Assembly (NCBI GenBank): GCA_965214325.1
Contig: CBDCBG010000006.1
Coordinates: 4,030,001-4,094,000 of the forward strand
Direction: 5' to 3'
Length of the DNA: 64,000 nucleotides
Source of the DNA: JAJEFO01 sp965214325
Lineage (GTDB): Bacteria; Pseudomonadota; Alphaproteobacteria; Rhodobacterales; Rhodobacteraceae
Below the pieces are notes generated by a model, which was not told the origin of the DNA, ran no database searches, and was given only the letters and a program-made list of their open reading frames with translations. Below, in pieces: positions 7,732 to 16,838 of the stretch. The translations under genes and the position numbers were made by a program. How positions within the stretch are numbered: the stretch's first letter is position 1; each line of letters starts with the position of its first letter.

Positions 7732-10527
7732 TCAATGCGCCTCGGCCCAGTTCCCGCCCTGGCCGGCGTCAACGATCAGGGGCACGTCAAGATGGACCGC
7801 CGGGTCGGCAGCGCCTTCCATGACGCCGCGCGCAGTTACGATCAGGTCGTCGACGGCGGAGTCCTCGACCTCAAACAGGAGTTCGTCGTGCACCTGCAGC
7901 AGCATCCTTGCGGGAAGCTTGGCGACGGCATCCGGCATCCTGATCATCGCGCGACGGATGATGTCGGCGGCCGTGCCCTGGATGGGGGCGTTGATGGCGG
8001 CGCGCCTCGCGAATCCGGCATGCGGGCCTCGCTTGTTGATTTCCGGCGTGTTGATGCGACGTCCAAAGAGCGTTTCGACATATTCATGCTTCTTGGCGAA
8101 GGCAACCGTGTCGTCCATGTAGTCGCGTATTCCGGGAAAGCGTTCGAAATAGCGGTCTATGAATCCCTGCGCCTCAGCCCGCGGAATGCGGAGGTTCCGC
8201 GCCAGGCCAAATCCGGAAATCCCGTAGATCACGCCAAAGTTGATCGCCTTGGCCTGTCGCCTCACGTCCGGGGTCATCTCCTCCGGAGGCACGCCGAACA
8301 TCTCCGACGCCGTTGCCGCATGGATGTCCTGTCCGTCGCGAAACGCTTCCTTCAGCGCCCCGATGCCAGCGACATGGGCAAGGATGCGCAGTTCGATCTG
8401 CGAGTAGTCGAGGCTGACAAGGATGTGGCCGTCCTCTGCCACGAACGCCTCGCGGATCCTGCGACCTTCCTCGGTGCGCACCGGGATGTTCTGGAGATTG
8501 GGGTCGGTTGAAGCGAGGCGTCCAGTGTTGGCTCCCGCGATCGAGTAGGACGTGTGGACGCGTCCGGTGTCCGGATTCACATGATCCTGCAAGGCGTCGG
8601 TATATGTCGATTTCAGTTTCTGGAGCTGCCGCCAGTCCAGCACCCGTCCCGGAAGCTCGTGCTCGGTCGCGAGATCCCCGAGCACGTCGGCGGGCGTGGC
8701 GTATTTCCCGGTCTTGCCCTTCTTGCCCCCGGCAATGCCCATGCGGTCAAAGAGGATGTCGCCCACCTGGCTGGGGCTGCCGACATTGAATTTCGTGCCT
8801 GCCAGCCCGTGAATCGCGTCCTCCAGCTCAGCCATCTTCTGCGCGAATGCGTTCGACATGCGTGCAAGCGTGCCGGCATCCACCTTGATGCCGTGCATCT
8901 CCATTTGGGCCAGGACCGGGACCAGCGGGCGCTCCAGCGTCTCGTAGACCGTCGTCACCTTCTTCCTGTGCAGCTCGGGCTTGAACGACTGCCAGAGCCT
9001 CAGCGTTATGTCCGCGTCCTCGGATGCATACCTGACCGCCTCGTCGATCGGGACCTTGTCAAAGGTGATCTGGTTCTTTCCGGTGCCCAGAAGCGACTTG
9101 ATCTCGATCGGGCGGTGGCTGAGGTAGCGCTCGGAGAGAGTGTCCATGCCGTGATTGTGAAGGCCGGCGTTCATGGCATAGGACATCAGGAGCGTGTCGT
9201 CGAATGGGGTGATCCGCACGCCGTGGCGCGCGAGGATCTTTGCGTCGTATTTCAGGTTCTGCCCGATCTTGAGAATGGCCGGGTCTTCCAGAATCGGCTT
9301 CAGGATCGCGAGCGCGTCCTCCACTGTCATCTGGCCTTCCGCGAGTTCGCCGGTTTCGAAGAGGTCTTCCCCGGCCGATGTCTTGTGGATCAGCGGCAGG
9401 TAGCATGCCTTGCCCGGCCCGACCGCAAGCGAGATGCCCACCAGCTCGGCCCTCATTTCGTCGAGACCGGTCGTCTCGGTGTCGATGGCGAGCCGGCCCA
9501 AGGCACGTGCATCGGCGATCCATGCGTCGAGTGCCGTGGCATCGCCGATCCTTGCATAGCTGTCGTGGTCAAAGCTTGGCGTTTCGGGTGCCTTGCCCTC
9601 CTGCGCCTGGGCTGCGGCATCCTGAGTGGCCGGAGCCTCCATTCCCAGCGCCTTGGCCACCCGTCCGGTAATGGTCCGGAACTCCATTGATGCCAGGAAG
9701 GCCAGAATGTCGTCGGCGACGGGTTCCCTGACCTCCAGGGAATCCAGCGAAATGGGCAGCTCCATGTCCTGGACGAGCGTCACCAGCCTTCGCGACAGGA
9801 GGATCTGCTCCTTGTGGTCGACGAGAGTCTGGCGGCGCTTCTCCTGCTTGATCTCGTCCGCCCTTGAGAGAAGGGAGTCGAGGTCGCCGAATTCATTGAT
9901 CAGGAGCGCGGCCGTCTTGACGCCGATTCCGGGTGCGCCGGGAACGTTGTCAACGCTGTCGCCGGCCAGTGACTGAACATCGATCACCTTGTCCGGACCC
10001 ACGCCGAATCTCTCCTCGACGCCCTCGGCGTCGATCCTGACGTTCTTCATTGCGTCATGCATCTCCACGCCGTCCCCGACGAGCTGCATGAGATCCTTGT
10101 CGGAAGACACTATCGTGACCCGCCCCCCGGCTTCGCGGGCCCTGCGTGCAAGCGTGGCTATGATGTCATCCGCCTCGTAACCCTCTTCCTCGAGGCAGGC
10201 GATGTTGAAGGCGCGGGTGGCCTTGCGGGTCAGCGGCATCTGGGGTCGAAGATCTTCGGGCATTTCCTCCCGGTTCGCCTTGTACAGCTCGTAGATGTCG
10301 TTTCTGAACGTGTGCGAGCCCTTGTCGAAGACGACGGCAATGTGGGTCGGGGCATCCGGACCCTTGTTGTCCTCCATCATCTTCCAGAGCATGTTGACAA
10401 AGCCGGAAACCGCTCCGACGGGCAGGCCGTCGGACCTTCTCGTGAGTGGCGGAAGCGCATGAAAGGCACGGAAGACGAATGCGGAGCCGTCGATCAGGCT
10501 GAGATGATGTCCCTTGCCGAATGCCAT
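7732..10527 (-). CDS. polA: DNA polymerase I
   Basis: A 931-residue PolA with all three domains. The N-terminal 5' nuclease begins MAFGKGHHLSLIDGSAFVFR. The 3'-5' proofreading domain carries IDTETTGLDEMRAE. The polymerase domain shows motif A (DYSQIELR), motif B (RQAKAINFGVIYGIS) and motif C (QVHDELLFEV). It fills gaps in repair and removes RNA primers. The frame is open 90 codons further upstream, but the ATG at 10527 with ggggagaag seven bases ahead gives the conserved start. No damage is seen. Confidence 0.97.
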   Translation of the reverse strand: MAFGKGHHLSLIDGSAFVFRAFHALPPLTRRSDGLPVGAVSGFVNMLWKMMEDNKGPDAPTHIAVVFDKGSHTFRNDIYELYKANREEMPEDLRPQMPLTRKATRAFNIACLEEEGYEADDIIATLARRAREAGGRVTIVSSDKDLMQLVGDGVEMHDAMKNVRIDAEGVEERFGVGPDKVIDVQSLAGDSVDNVPGAPGIGVKTAALLINEFGDLDSLLSRADEIKQEKRRQTLVDHKEQILLSRRLVTLVQDMELPISLDSLEVREPVADDILAFLASMEFRTITGRVAKALGMEAPATQDAAAQAQEGKAPETPSFDHDSYARIGDATALDAWIADARALGRLAIDTETTGLDEMRAELVGISLAVGPGKACYLPLIHKTSAGEDLFETGELAEGQMTVEDALAILKPILEDPAILKIGQNLKYDAKILARHGVRITPFDDTLLMSYAMNAGLHNHGMDTLSERYLSHRPIEIKSLLGTGKNQITFDKVPIDEAVRYASEDADITLRLWQSFKPELHRKKVTTVYETLERPLVPVLAQMEMHGIKVDAGTLARMSNAFAQKMAELEDAIHGLAGTKFNVGSPSQVGDILFDRMGIAGGKKGKTGKYATPADVLGDLATEHELPGRVLDWRQLQKLKSTYTDALQDHVNPDTGRVHTSYSIAGANTGRLASTDPNLQNIPVRTEEGRRIREAFVAEDGHILVSLDYSQIELRILAHVAGIGALKEAFRDGQDIHAATASEMFGVPPEEMTPDVRRQAKAINFGVIYGISGFGLARNLRIPRAEAQGFIDRYFERFPGIRDYMDDTVAFAKKHEYVETLFGRRINTPEINKRGPHAGFARRAAINAPIQGTAADIIRRAMIRMPDAVAKLPARMLLQVHDELLFEVEDSAVDDLIVTARGVMEGAADPAVHLDVPLIVDAGQGGNWAEAH

Positions 10528-10759
10528 GCTTCTCCCCGGTGCAGGTTTCCGGAGTGATCGCATATTTGACCGGTGGTCGCCAGTGGATGTGTCGCCGTCG
10601 CGTCTCTCTGTCCGCCTGGACGGACAGGCGCCCTGTTTCCCGGCGAGACGGGATTTCTCCTTGTCGCGGAAATTGCGGACGAAACTTGGTTGACGCCTCC
10701 CGGATCCCTGACTATGTCCCCGGGAATCAAGATCGGTCAGTCCGGCAGGGAGTGAAGTT

Positions 10760-10784
10760 GAAAGGGATCCGACGGGTCCCTTTC
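10760..10784 (-). terminator. Candidate hairpin terminator between the VOC remnant and polA
   Basis: An 11-bp stem (GAAAGGGATCC paired with GGGTCCCTTTC, one G-U wobble) with a 3-base loop, followed on the plus side by a T-rich run. It lies in the 300-base gap upstream of polA, downstream of the VOC gene. It would end VOC transcripts, though the T-run is on the other side, so direction is uncertain. Confidence 0.4.
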
Positions 10785-10827
10785 TCTCTTCCTGCAAGCC
10801 GATTCCGCCGCAAGATCGAGATTGGCT

Positions 10828-11215
10828 TCAGCGTGAACCGAACCCGGAAGCGACTTCGTGGGCACCGCTATGGGCCACGAGTTCGACAGTGTTGCCTTCG
10901 GGGTCCTCGGTGAACACGTCGCGCCAGCCGACCCAGTCGAAGGTTTCGACCCGATACGGCAGCCGCTGCGCCTCGTACCGACGCATCACGGCCTCCTGTT
11001 CCGGGAGGGGCAGGCCCAACGCCAGGTGATGGAGCGAGGAGAATGCTCCCGTCGCCGGCGCATCCGTTCCGGTCGGGTCCAGCCCGGGACTTGAATCATG
11101 TTGCTTGTCGAAGAGCGCCAGGACCTGCGTATGCCCGCCAAGGCCCTCCTCGATGCGAAGGAACACGATGCCTTCAGCGACATTGCCCTCCATCCGCTTA
11201 AGTCCGGGCGCATCG
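10828..11215 (-). pseudogene. VOC (glyoxalase/bleomycin-resistance) family protein, C-terminal part, cut by a RIT element
   Basis: The frame encodes the last ~128 residues of a VOC-fold protein, with the conserved stretches GIVFLRIEEGLGGHTQVLALFD and a C-terminal DPEGNTVELVAH holding the metal-binding glutamate. The first part of the fold is missing here and is found at 14855-14946 on the same strand, 3.6 kb away. Joining the two halves at the element ends restores an in-frame MTAFARDAPGLKRMEGN, the expected motif of a VOC N-terminal module. An ATG at 11193 could still drive a truncated product, but it would lack half the first module. Confidence 0.85.
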
Positions 11216-11247
11216 CGGGCGTTATGCCGAATTCGGCATAACGCCCG
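11216..11247. repeat. 32-bp perfect palindrome at the left end of the RIT element
   Basis: Both halves match exactly over 16 bases around GCCGAATTCGGC. It overlaps the outermost six bases of the left inverted repeat and is absent at the right end, where the host sequence follows the repeat at once. It may be a remnant of the recombination site or of a further small insertion. Confidence 0.8.
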
Positions 11248-11333
11248 ACATGCCGCTAACCGGATTATGCCGCATTCGCGGCCCAGGGACTTGATTTTCC
11301 TTTCCTTTCTGCCGCCGTTATCGGCATAATCAC
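11242..11333 (+). repeat. Left inverted repeat of the RIT element
   Basis: 92 bases matching the reverse complement of 14763-14854 with three mismatches. It contains the stop codon of recombinase C (11330-11332). Confidence 0.92.
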
Positions 11334-12334
11334 AGCGACTTCAGGAAGGCCAGCAGGGTGTCGTCGGGCTTGAACCGGCCGGACTTGACGTCGACCGGGC
11401 GGGTCCTCTCCATGGCCTTTTCCTTTATCCGGAGGTCGGCGTGCAGGCAGACCTGCGTCGTCTCGGCCGATTCATGGCCGAGCCAGAGGGCGATCACCGT
11501 GCAGCCTGCGCCCTCGTGCAGCAGCGCCATGGCCGCGCCGTGCCGAAGGCTGTGCGGGGTGACCTTCTTCTCCCCGAGCGAAGGACAGGTTTCCGAGGCG
11601 GCACGGCAATGCTTGGTGACCAGGCGCTCGACCGCGTCGCGGCTGAGCGGCCCGCCCCGGTTGCTGGGGAACAGCGGAGCGTTCTCCGGACCGCCCCGCT
11701 CGTCGATCCAGGCTTCGAGGATCTTCACGGTGTCGGCCCGCAGAGGCGTCGCGCGGTCCTTGCGTCCCTTGCCATGGCATCGCACGTGGGCGCCGGTCCC
11801 GAACTCGACGTCCCGGATCCTGAGGCCGGTCAGTTCCGACACCCGAAGGCCGGTCTGCGCGGCAAGAGCCAGCAGCGCCCGGTCGCGCCGTCCGTACCAG
11901 GTGGCGAGGTCGGGCGCGGCAACGAGCGCCTTGATCTCGTCCTCCGCGAGCCAGGTCACGGTGGCCTTGTCGTGACGCTTTCCGGGCAGCTGCAGGATCT
12001 TCTGGCAATGGTGCAGGACCTGGGGCTCGTTGGCGGCGACATGGCCGTAGAAGGAACGGATGGCGGCAAGGCGCAGGTTGCGGCTCTGCACGCTGTTGCC
12101 GCGTTCGGTCTCGAGGTGTTCGAGAAAGTCCGCGACCAGGTCGATGTCGATGTCCGCCACGTCCATGTCCTCCGGCGCCTTTCCGCACCGCGCCTCGGCG
12201 AAGTTGACGAGCAGCCGGAAGCTGTCCCGGCAGCTTGCGATCGTGTTGGCGCTGGCTCCGAGCTGGCCGGCGAGCCGATTGGTGAAGAACCGCTGCACGA
12301 GCGGCGCCAGCGGCGGCGGCAAGGTTCCGGTCAT
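11330..12334 (-). CDS. Tyrosine-type site-specific recombinase C of the RIT trio
   Basis: A 334-residue integrase-family recombinase. The N-terminal SAM-like core-binding domain spans about residues 10-100. The catalytic domain carries the first arginine in QTGLRVSELTGL, the HSLRHG box and the late histidine in LGHESAETTQVCLHAD. At the nucleophile position of that last motif the sequence reads QVCLHA, so the tyrosine expected there appears as cysteine, as is seen in some XerC-like RIT members. ATG at 12334 overlaps the ancestral stop of recombinase B (ATGA). This is the only one of the three with an uninterrupted frame. Confidence 0.85.
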   Translation of the reverse strand: MTGTLPPPLAPLVQRFFTNRLAGQLGASANTIASCRDSFRLLVNFAEARCGKAPEDMDVADIDIDLVADFLEHLETERGNSVQSRNLRLAAIRSFYGHVAANEPQVLHHCQKILQLPGKRHDKATVTWLAEDEIKALVAAPDLATWYGRRDRALLALAAQTGLRVSELTGLRIRDVEFGTGAHVRCHGKGRKDRATPLRADTVKILEAWIDERGGPENAPLFPSNRGGPLSRDAVERLVTKHCRAASETCPSLGEKKVTPHSLRHGAAMALLHEGAGCTVIALWLGHESAETTQVCLHADLRIKEKAMERTRPVDVKSGRFKPDDTLLAFLKSL

Positions 12335-13359
12335 GACGCGCCTCCGCCCCCGAGGGTCCGCAGCCCGCGCTCGCTCGCCAGGGCCAGCAGTTCCGGCACG
12401 GCCTCGATGTAGTAGTAGGAATGCCGACAATCCGGTAATGCCGAGCGAGGCGTGACAGAGCGTTGAATCAAAGGGGTTCAGGGCCGCTTTCGCTCGGCAT
12501 GATAGTAGGTGCCGGACGGTTCCGCGTGCCCCAGGTATGCGCTCAGCTTGTACATCTCCGCGTCCACGTCACGCCCCTGCCGGAACCGGTCGAGGATCGT
12601 TCTGGAGGCCATCGCGTGGCGCAGATCGTGGATGCGCGGCCTGCGGCCCGGCGGGAGCGGGCGCAGGCCGATCGACTGAACGACCTCGCGGAAGTTCCAT
12701 CGAGCTGTACTGACGCTTGCACGCCTGCCGCTGTCGGCCCGAAAGAGCGCGCCGCTGCCCGCATGGATGACGGCCCGGTCACGGAACCCCTGGTATTCCT
12801 GCAGCTTCGCGACCACGCACCGGGTGACCGGAATGACGCGGCTTCTCCCGTTCTTGCCGCACCGGACGAAGAGGGTGGCATCCACTGCGTCGACATCCCT
12901 GTCATCGAGCCCGAGGGCCTCCCCGACCCGGAGACCGGTCGCGGCGATCAGGCCGAACAGGGTCGAGCAGGTCGCGCCGCGCAGCCCCGATCGCGAGCGC
13001 AGAGCCGCTGCCGCGGCCACGATCCGCCCGATCTCCGCCTCGCTGCAGATGTAGGGTCGCGGACGCGTGCAGCGCTTCCGAACCAGCCCCTTGGGCGGAA
13101 TCCCGTGCCGGCCGTCAATGCCTTGCAGCCAGGCTGCAAACCTGCGCACGGCGCCGAGCCGGATGGCCCACGTGTTCGGGCCTGCCGATCCGAACGCGGC
13201 CTTCCAGCGCAGGAACAGGTCCGTCGTGATCCGTTCGGCGCCCTCGGCGTCGGCAAAGGCGACGAACGGCTCGAGGGATTCGCCGGCCGACGCCATGTCG
13301 GCCCCGAAGCGGCGGCGATGGTCGAGATGCTCGGAGAGCAGGGTGGAGAGCGACGTCAT
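12331..13359 (-). pseudogene. Tyrosine recombinase B of the RIT trio, interrupted near its C-terminus
   Basis: The frame runs from the ATG at 13359 (MTSLSTLLSEH) through a recombinase catalytic domain with ATGLRVGEALGL, HDLRHA and LGHAEPSGTYY, then stops at 12478. The native tail (YYYIEAVPELLALASERGL...GGGGAS) is readable in frame after position 12420 and ends at 12331, overlapping the start of recombinase C. A 90-base insertion (83-bp element plus a 7-bp duplication) separates the two. The putative nucleophile tyrosine is before the break, but the last ~30 residues are lost. Confidence 0.85.
12420..12502. mobile_element. 83-bp miniature insertion in recombinase B
   Basis: The direct repeat tagtagg flanks it at 12413-12419 and 12503-12509. 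Removing one copy plus the insert restores the recombinase frame exactly. The insert holds an 11-bp inverted repeat (ATGCCGAGCGA near 12438 and its complement ending at 12500). It is too small to code for anything and behaves like a MITE. Confidence 0.75.
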
Positions 13360-14605
13360 GATCCGGCCTCCGCGACGGGCTGCGGCACGGGCCAGAGACG
13401 CGCGAGCGGGCGCAGACCGTCGTCGTCGTCGCCGATTCGTGGCGCAGCATGTTGCCGATGTCGGCCAGCGGCATTCCGTCCTGCAGCAGGGCCATGGCAA
13501 GGGAATGCCGGAAGACATGGCAGCGAACCTTGCCCCCGGGCGGCGCGACGCCGGACGCCGCATGGGCCTTGTGCAGCGCGCTCCTGATCGAGAAGGCGGA
13601 CGTGAATCGTGGGAAGGGCGGCAGCACGCTCACGAACAGGTGCCGCGAGCGTCCCGTTCGTCCGTGGCGGATCCAGTCCACGATGGCCTCGCCGACGTCG
13701 ACCGGAAGCGGCATGGCCACCTGCCGCCCGCACTTGCCGCGGACCAGGATCTCGCCGGCATCCCAGTCCAAGTCGTCGAGCCGGATGGCGATGACCTCCT
13801 GGCCGCGCAGGCCGAGCCGGGCCATCGTGAGCAGCATCGCATGGTCGCGGCGGGCGATGGCGCTGTCTCCCTTGGCGGCTGCCAGGACACGCTCGACCTC
13901 TTCACGCGACAGATGCCGCGTCGGTGCGGGCGACCGAGGCTCGGGAACGCTCGGGACGCAGGGAACCAGGTTCCGCTCGGTCCGGCCGGTCGCGAACAGG
14001 AACCGGAACAGCGATCGCAGGGCTGTGGCCGTGGCTCTTGCGCCGGCAGGACCCGTTTCGCCGACTGTCCCGAAATGCGCGACGATGTCGGCACGGGAGA
14101 TGGCGTTCAGGTCGCCGGGCGTCGAATCGCCGAACCGGAAGGCCAGGAAGCTGCGGGCCCTGCCTTGACGCGGCCCGATCGTGCCGGGCGCCAACCCGCA
14201 CCGGATGCGCAGCCAGCCCCCGTAGTCGGTCATCAATGCCTCCAGGGCTGTCTGCGCCGGTTCCGGAGGTTGCGGCGCGGCCACGATGGCGCTCTCCTTG
14301 ACGAGCCAGGCGATGAACCGGCCCAGGACCGAGGCCCAATTGCGCCGGCCGTGAACCGAGAGCTGCGCCGGCAGCGGCTCCCGGACCAGCGCAAGAAGCG
14401 ACCCGTCGACGCCGTCCGGCGTCGTCAGCCCTCTGCGCCCCGCTTCGGCGCAAAGCCAGTCGACGGCAGGAGCGTAGGTCCTGACGGTGCCGGTCTTCAG
14501 GCCACGCGACAGAAGCGAGGCCAGGAATGCATTGCGCAGGGGAAGCAGCCAGTCCGGCATCTTCTCCCTCGGCAGCGGGACTCCGGATGAGTCTGATTGC
14601 ACCAT
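13356..14605 (-). pseudogene. Tyrosine recombinase A of the RIT trio, frameshifted
   Basis: It starts at the ATG at 14605 after a ggagg binding site (MVQSDSSGVPLP). The catalytic domain shows ARLGLRGQEVIAI, HVFRHSLAMALL and MLRHESATTTT. At a short GAC repeat (about 13418-13432) the frame shifts. The expected tail GLRPLARLWPVPQ is read in another frame that ends at 13356, overlapping the start of recombinase B by four bases. The segment that should hold the nucleophile tyrosine is missing, consistent with a slippage deletion in the repeat or an assembly collapse. Confidence 0.8.
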
Positions 14606-14762
14606 TGTCGTTCCTCCATTGATGAAAGCTGGAACGGACAGGATTGCACGATTTGGGCGGATGTCTGCGGGCCGGACGCCGAAACGATCCTGCGGCCCGT
14701 CGAAACCGTGCCGCCGACCCGCTCAGGCGTGGGCGCAGCAGGAATGAAGATCCGGCGGGCAG

Positions 14763-14854
14763 GTGATCATGCCGATAACGGCGGCAGAAAGGAAAGGAAA
14801 ATCAAGTCCCTGGGCCGCGAACGCGGCATGATCCGGTTAGCGGCATGTCGGGCG
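14763..14854 (-). repeat. Right inverted repeat of the RIT element
   Basis: Mirror of 11242-11333 with three mismatches in 92 bases. Host VOC sequence begins directly after it. Confidence 0.92.
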
Positions 14855-14946
14855 AAGGCTGTCATTCGCCCGAGATCGTCGCAGCGGATGGCGATCTCGC
14901 CCAGGCCACGGACGCGGAAGCCGCGCTCGGTCGTGGTCGCCTCCAT
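14855..14946 (-). pseudogene. VOC family protein, N-terminal part, cut by the RIT element
   Basis: From the ATG at 14946 the frame reads about 30 residues, including RGLGEIAIRCDDLGRMTAFAR, the first strand and helix of a VOC module with its early histidine position replaced by glutamate. It then runs into the RIT repeat. The other part of the gene is at 10828-11215 and continues in frame when the element is removed. Confidence 0.8.
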
Positions 14947-15210
14947 CGATGAAGCCGTCGGTCAGCATCGCGGGCCGGTTCGCAAGAGCCAAGGAAGTCC
15001 AGCCCTTTGCGATCAACTGCACCTTCGGCATCGACGACCGCAGTGGCGGAGAGCGCGTGTGCTGGCCCGAGCCTTGCCCGGTTCGCGCGGAACGCGGTGT
15101 CGGCGCCGGCGTTCCGCACGGAAAGTGTGTAGTTCCAAATGCCGGCGAATGCCCGCACACGATGGCGGGGGCCCTGGACCTGGGCGTCAGCGTGCATTTC
15201 GAATCGAACC

Positions 15211-15306
15211 TCAAGAAACCCAGGGACACGCAAGGTGTCCCTGGGGTCGAGATAGTCGGACCCCGAATCCCCCTTTCCGGGGCGGTGGTCCGATGGGTTT
15301 TCTTGA
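15211..15306 (+). other. Candidate structured RNA or decayed repeat in a gene-free region
   Basis: The stretch 14947-15609 has no supportable gene. Within it, 15211-15222 can pair with 15294-15306 (12 bp, one bulge), enclosing a perfect 11-bp hairpin at 15219-15245 (5-base loop) and a second stem pairing 15256-15265 with 15278-15293. The four bases at 15219-15222 can join either the outer stem or the first hairpin, so two folds compete. No known RNA family was recognised, and an old mobile-element end is equally possible. Confidence 0.35.
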
Positions 15307-15609
15307 ATGGCAATGGGAGCTCGCTGGGTGGGGTTTGCAATCCGTTTCGCGGGCCGCTTTCAGGGGCCGGACATGGCCGTGCGGGCCGAGAGGGAATGGG
15401 GCCATGGCCACGGCGGCGGTCGCGGGCCGATCCCAACAAGCCGATCTCAACTCCTGTCGCCGACCTGCTCCGGAGAAATCCCGTTCCCCACAACACGATG
15501 ATGCATTGTCTTTGCAGGGCCGTTCTTGAACAATGTCTCTATCGACCTGGCCTTGGCGGAATGCTAGATGCACGGCATCCCGGTTGCATGTGAGCGTGGA
15601 ATGTACCTC

Positions 15610-16197
15610 ATGATCAGAAGACTTGCGTTGGCGCTGGCCTTCACGGCGCTTCCCTTCGGAGCGGTCGCCCAGACCTCGACGGCCGGGCAGGACGACCCGA
15701 ATGCCAACTTGTCTCTCGGGAAGCCGAAGGATGAGGCCGATGTCTACGTCAAGGACAGGTTCGGCGACTGGCAGCTCATATGCATCAGGGTCGCGGACAG
15801 GCAGGATCCCTGCGAACTCTACCAGCTCCTCCGCGATCAAGACGGGAATTCGGTGGCGGAGATCACCATGTTTGCCGTCCCTGACGACCCTCAGGCTGTG
15901 GCAGGGGCGACGATCGTGACGCCGCTTGAGACCTTGCTGACGGCAAATCTCCGCCTCGCGGTGGATGGCGGTGAGGCCCGAATATACCGGTTTCTTTTTT
16001 GCCGCTCGATAGGGTGTTTCGTGCAGCTTGGGCTGACCGATGACGAGATCGAACAGTTTCGGCGAGGGGCGGTTGCGACAGTGACAATCGTTCCTGCGGC
16101 GGTGCCTGACAGGGCCGTTGGCCTTGAAATGTCGCTGAGCGGATTCACGGCCGGCTGGGACGCACTGGTCGAATACGACAAGGCGGCGGCCGAGTGA
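15610..16197 (+). CDS. Invasion-associated locus B (IalB) family secreted protein
   Basis: A 195-residue protein with a clear signal peptide (MIRRLALALAFTALPFGAVA, cleavage before Q). The mature part has the family's opening VYVKDRFGDWQLICI, paired cysteines (LICIR, PCELY, CRSIGC) and the C-terminal hydrophilic SLSGFTAGWDAL. IalB proteins are periplasmic or secreted and are common in Alphaproteobacteria; their molecular role is poorly known. The ATG at 15610 is preferred over the one at 15601 because gtgga sits nine bases ahead of it. It converges on the ImuA-like gene with six bases between stops. Confidence 0.88.
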   Translation: MIRRLALALAFTALPFGAVAQTSTAGQDDPNANLSLGKPKDEADVYVKDRFGDWQLICIRVADRQDPCELYQLLRDQDGNSVAEITMFAVPDDPQAVAGATIVTPLETLLTANLRLAVDGGEARIYRFLFCRSIGCFVQLGLTDDEIEQFRRGAVATVTIVPAAVPDRAVGLEMSLSGFTAGWDALVEYDKAAAE

Positions 16198-16203
16198 TCT
16201 GCC

Positions 16204-16821
16204 TCAGGCCCTGGCCAGGTCGATTCTCGGCACGGCGTTTCCGCCATTGAGGTGCCAGCGTTTCACCGGCTCCGTTCTTGCGCGGAGTCGGTCAAGCTGC
16301 CAGGATTCCCGCTTTCCCGTTCCATGATCGGGCGTCATGCTCCATCGGGTTTCGACGCCAGGCGCACCTCCGGTTCCCGGAGTCAGGATCAGCCCAAGGG
16401 GCACACAGCCTCCTTCCGCCGCCCCGGTCTCGGTTGCCAGCTGCAGCCGCCTGACGGGAATGAGACCGGGCGGCTCCGGCAGGTCGACCACGACCAGGGG
16501 CACAACTCCCGCACGCATCGTTTCCTCCATTGTCCAGAGCAGGTCCTCGGGCCGCTTCGGCCGGATGAAGACGAATCGCGAGGGGTTGGCGAGATGCAGC
16601 ATTCCGTCGGGGTTCAGATGCACGGGCATCCAGGCAGGGTGGATCCAGAAGACCGGTCCCTGCAGCGCGCCTGCGATCATCAGCGCCAGCCGGCGCCTGG
16701 CAATCCCGCAGAGCTCGTGCACGCGGCCGAGGTTCAGGGAAAGGCCGCAAAGGAATGTCGCTTCGGGCGCGGCACGGCGCTGGTGGCTTTTCCTGACCAG
16801 GAGGTGGGCAGCATCAGGCAT
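16204..16821 (-). CDS. ImuA-like (RecA-related) SOS protein
   Basis: A 205-residue protein similar to the ImuA/SulA-like group found beside imuB and dnaE2 in many Alphaproteobacteria, where it supports error-prone repair. Visible family features are VHELCGIARRRLALMIAGA, the GPVFWIHPAW strand, the EETMRAGVVPLVVVDL segment and the RRLQLATE and LTPGTGGAPGVETRW parts of a RecA-like core. There is no Walker A motif, as is usual for the group. A LexA box lies just upstream. No imuB or dnaE2 follows, so it is an orphan. The ATG at 16821 fits the box position. Confidence 0.7.
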   Translation of the reverse strand: MPDAAHLLVRKSHQRRAAPEATFLCGLSLNLGRVHELCGIARRRLALMIAGALQGPVFWIHPAWMPVHLNPDGMLHLANPSRFVFIRPKRPEDLLWTMEETMRAGVVPLVVVDLPEPPGLIPVRRLQLATETGAAEGGCVPLGLILTPGTGGAPGVETRWSMTPDHGTGKRESWQLDRLRARTEPVKRWHLNGGNAVPRIDLARA

Positions 16822-16838
16822 GAAGGCAACAATACATC

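Larger units (their letters stand above)
11242..14854. mobile_element. RIT element (recombinases in trio), decayed
   Basis: A 3.6-kb unit bounded by 92-bp inverted repeats and filled by three consecutive tyrosine recombinase genes on the minus strand, with 4-base stop/start overlaps in their ancestral form. This is the layout of RIT elements. It splits a VOC gene with no loss of host codons. Recombinase A is frameshifted and recombinase B carries a small insertion, so the element is probably no longer autonomous. Confidence 0.85.

Noticed and set aside
7660..10557. Long plus-strand open frames across polA
   Set aside because: Antisense to a fully conserved polA and without recognisable domains.
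12420..12502. Integron attC site
   Set aside because: It lacks the paired GTTRRRY/RYYYAAC core sites, and no integrase or cassettes of the integron type are present.
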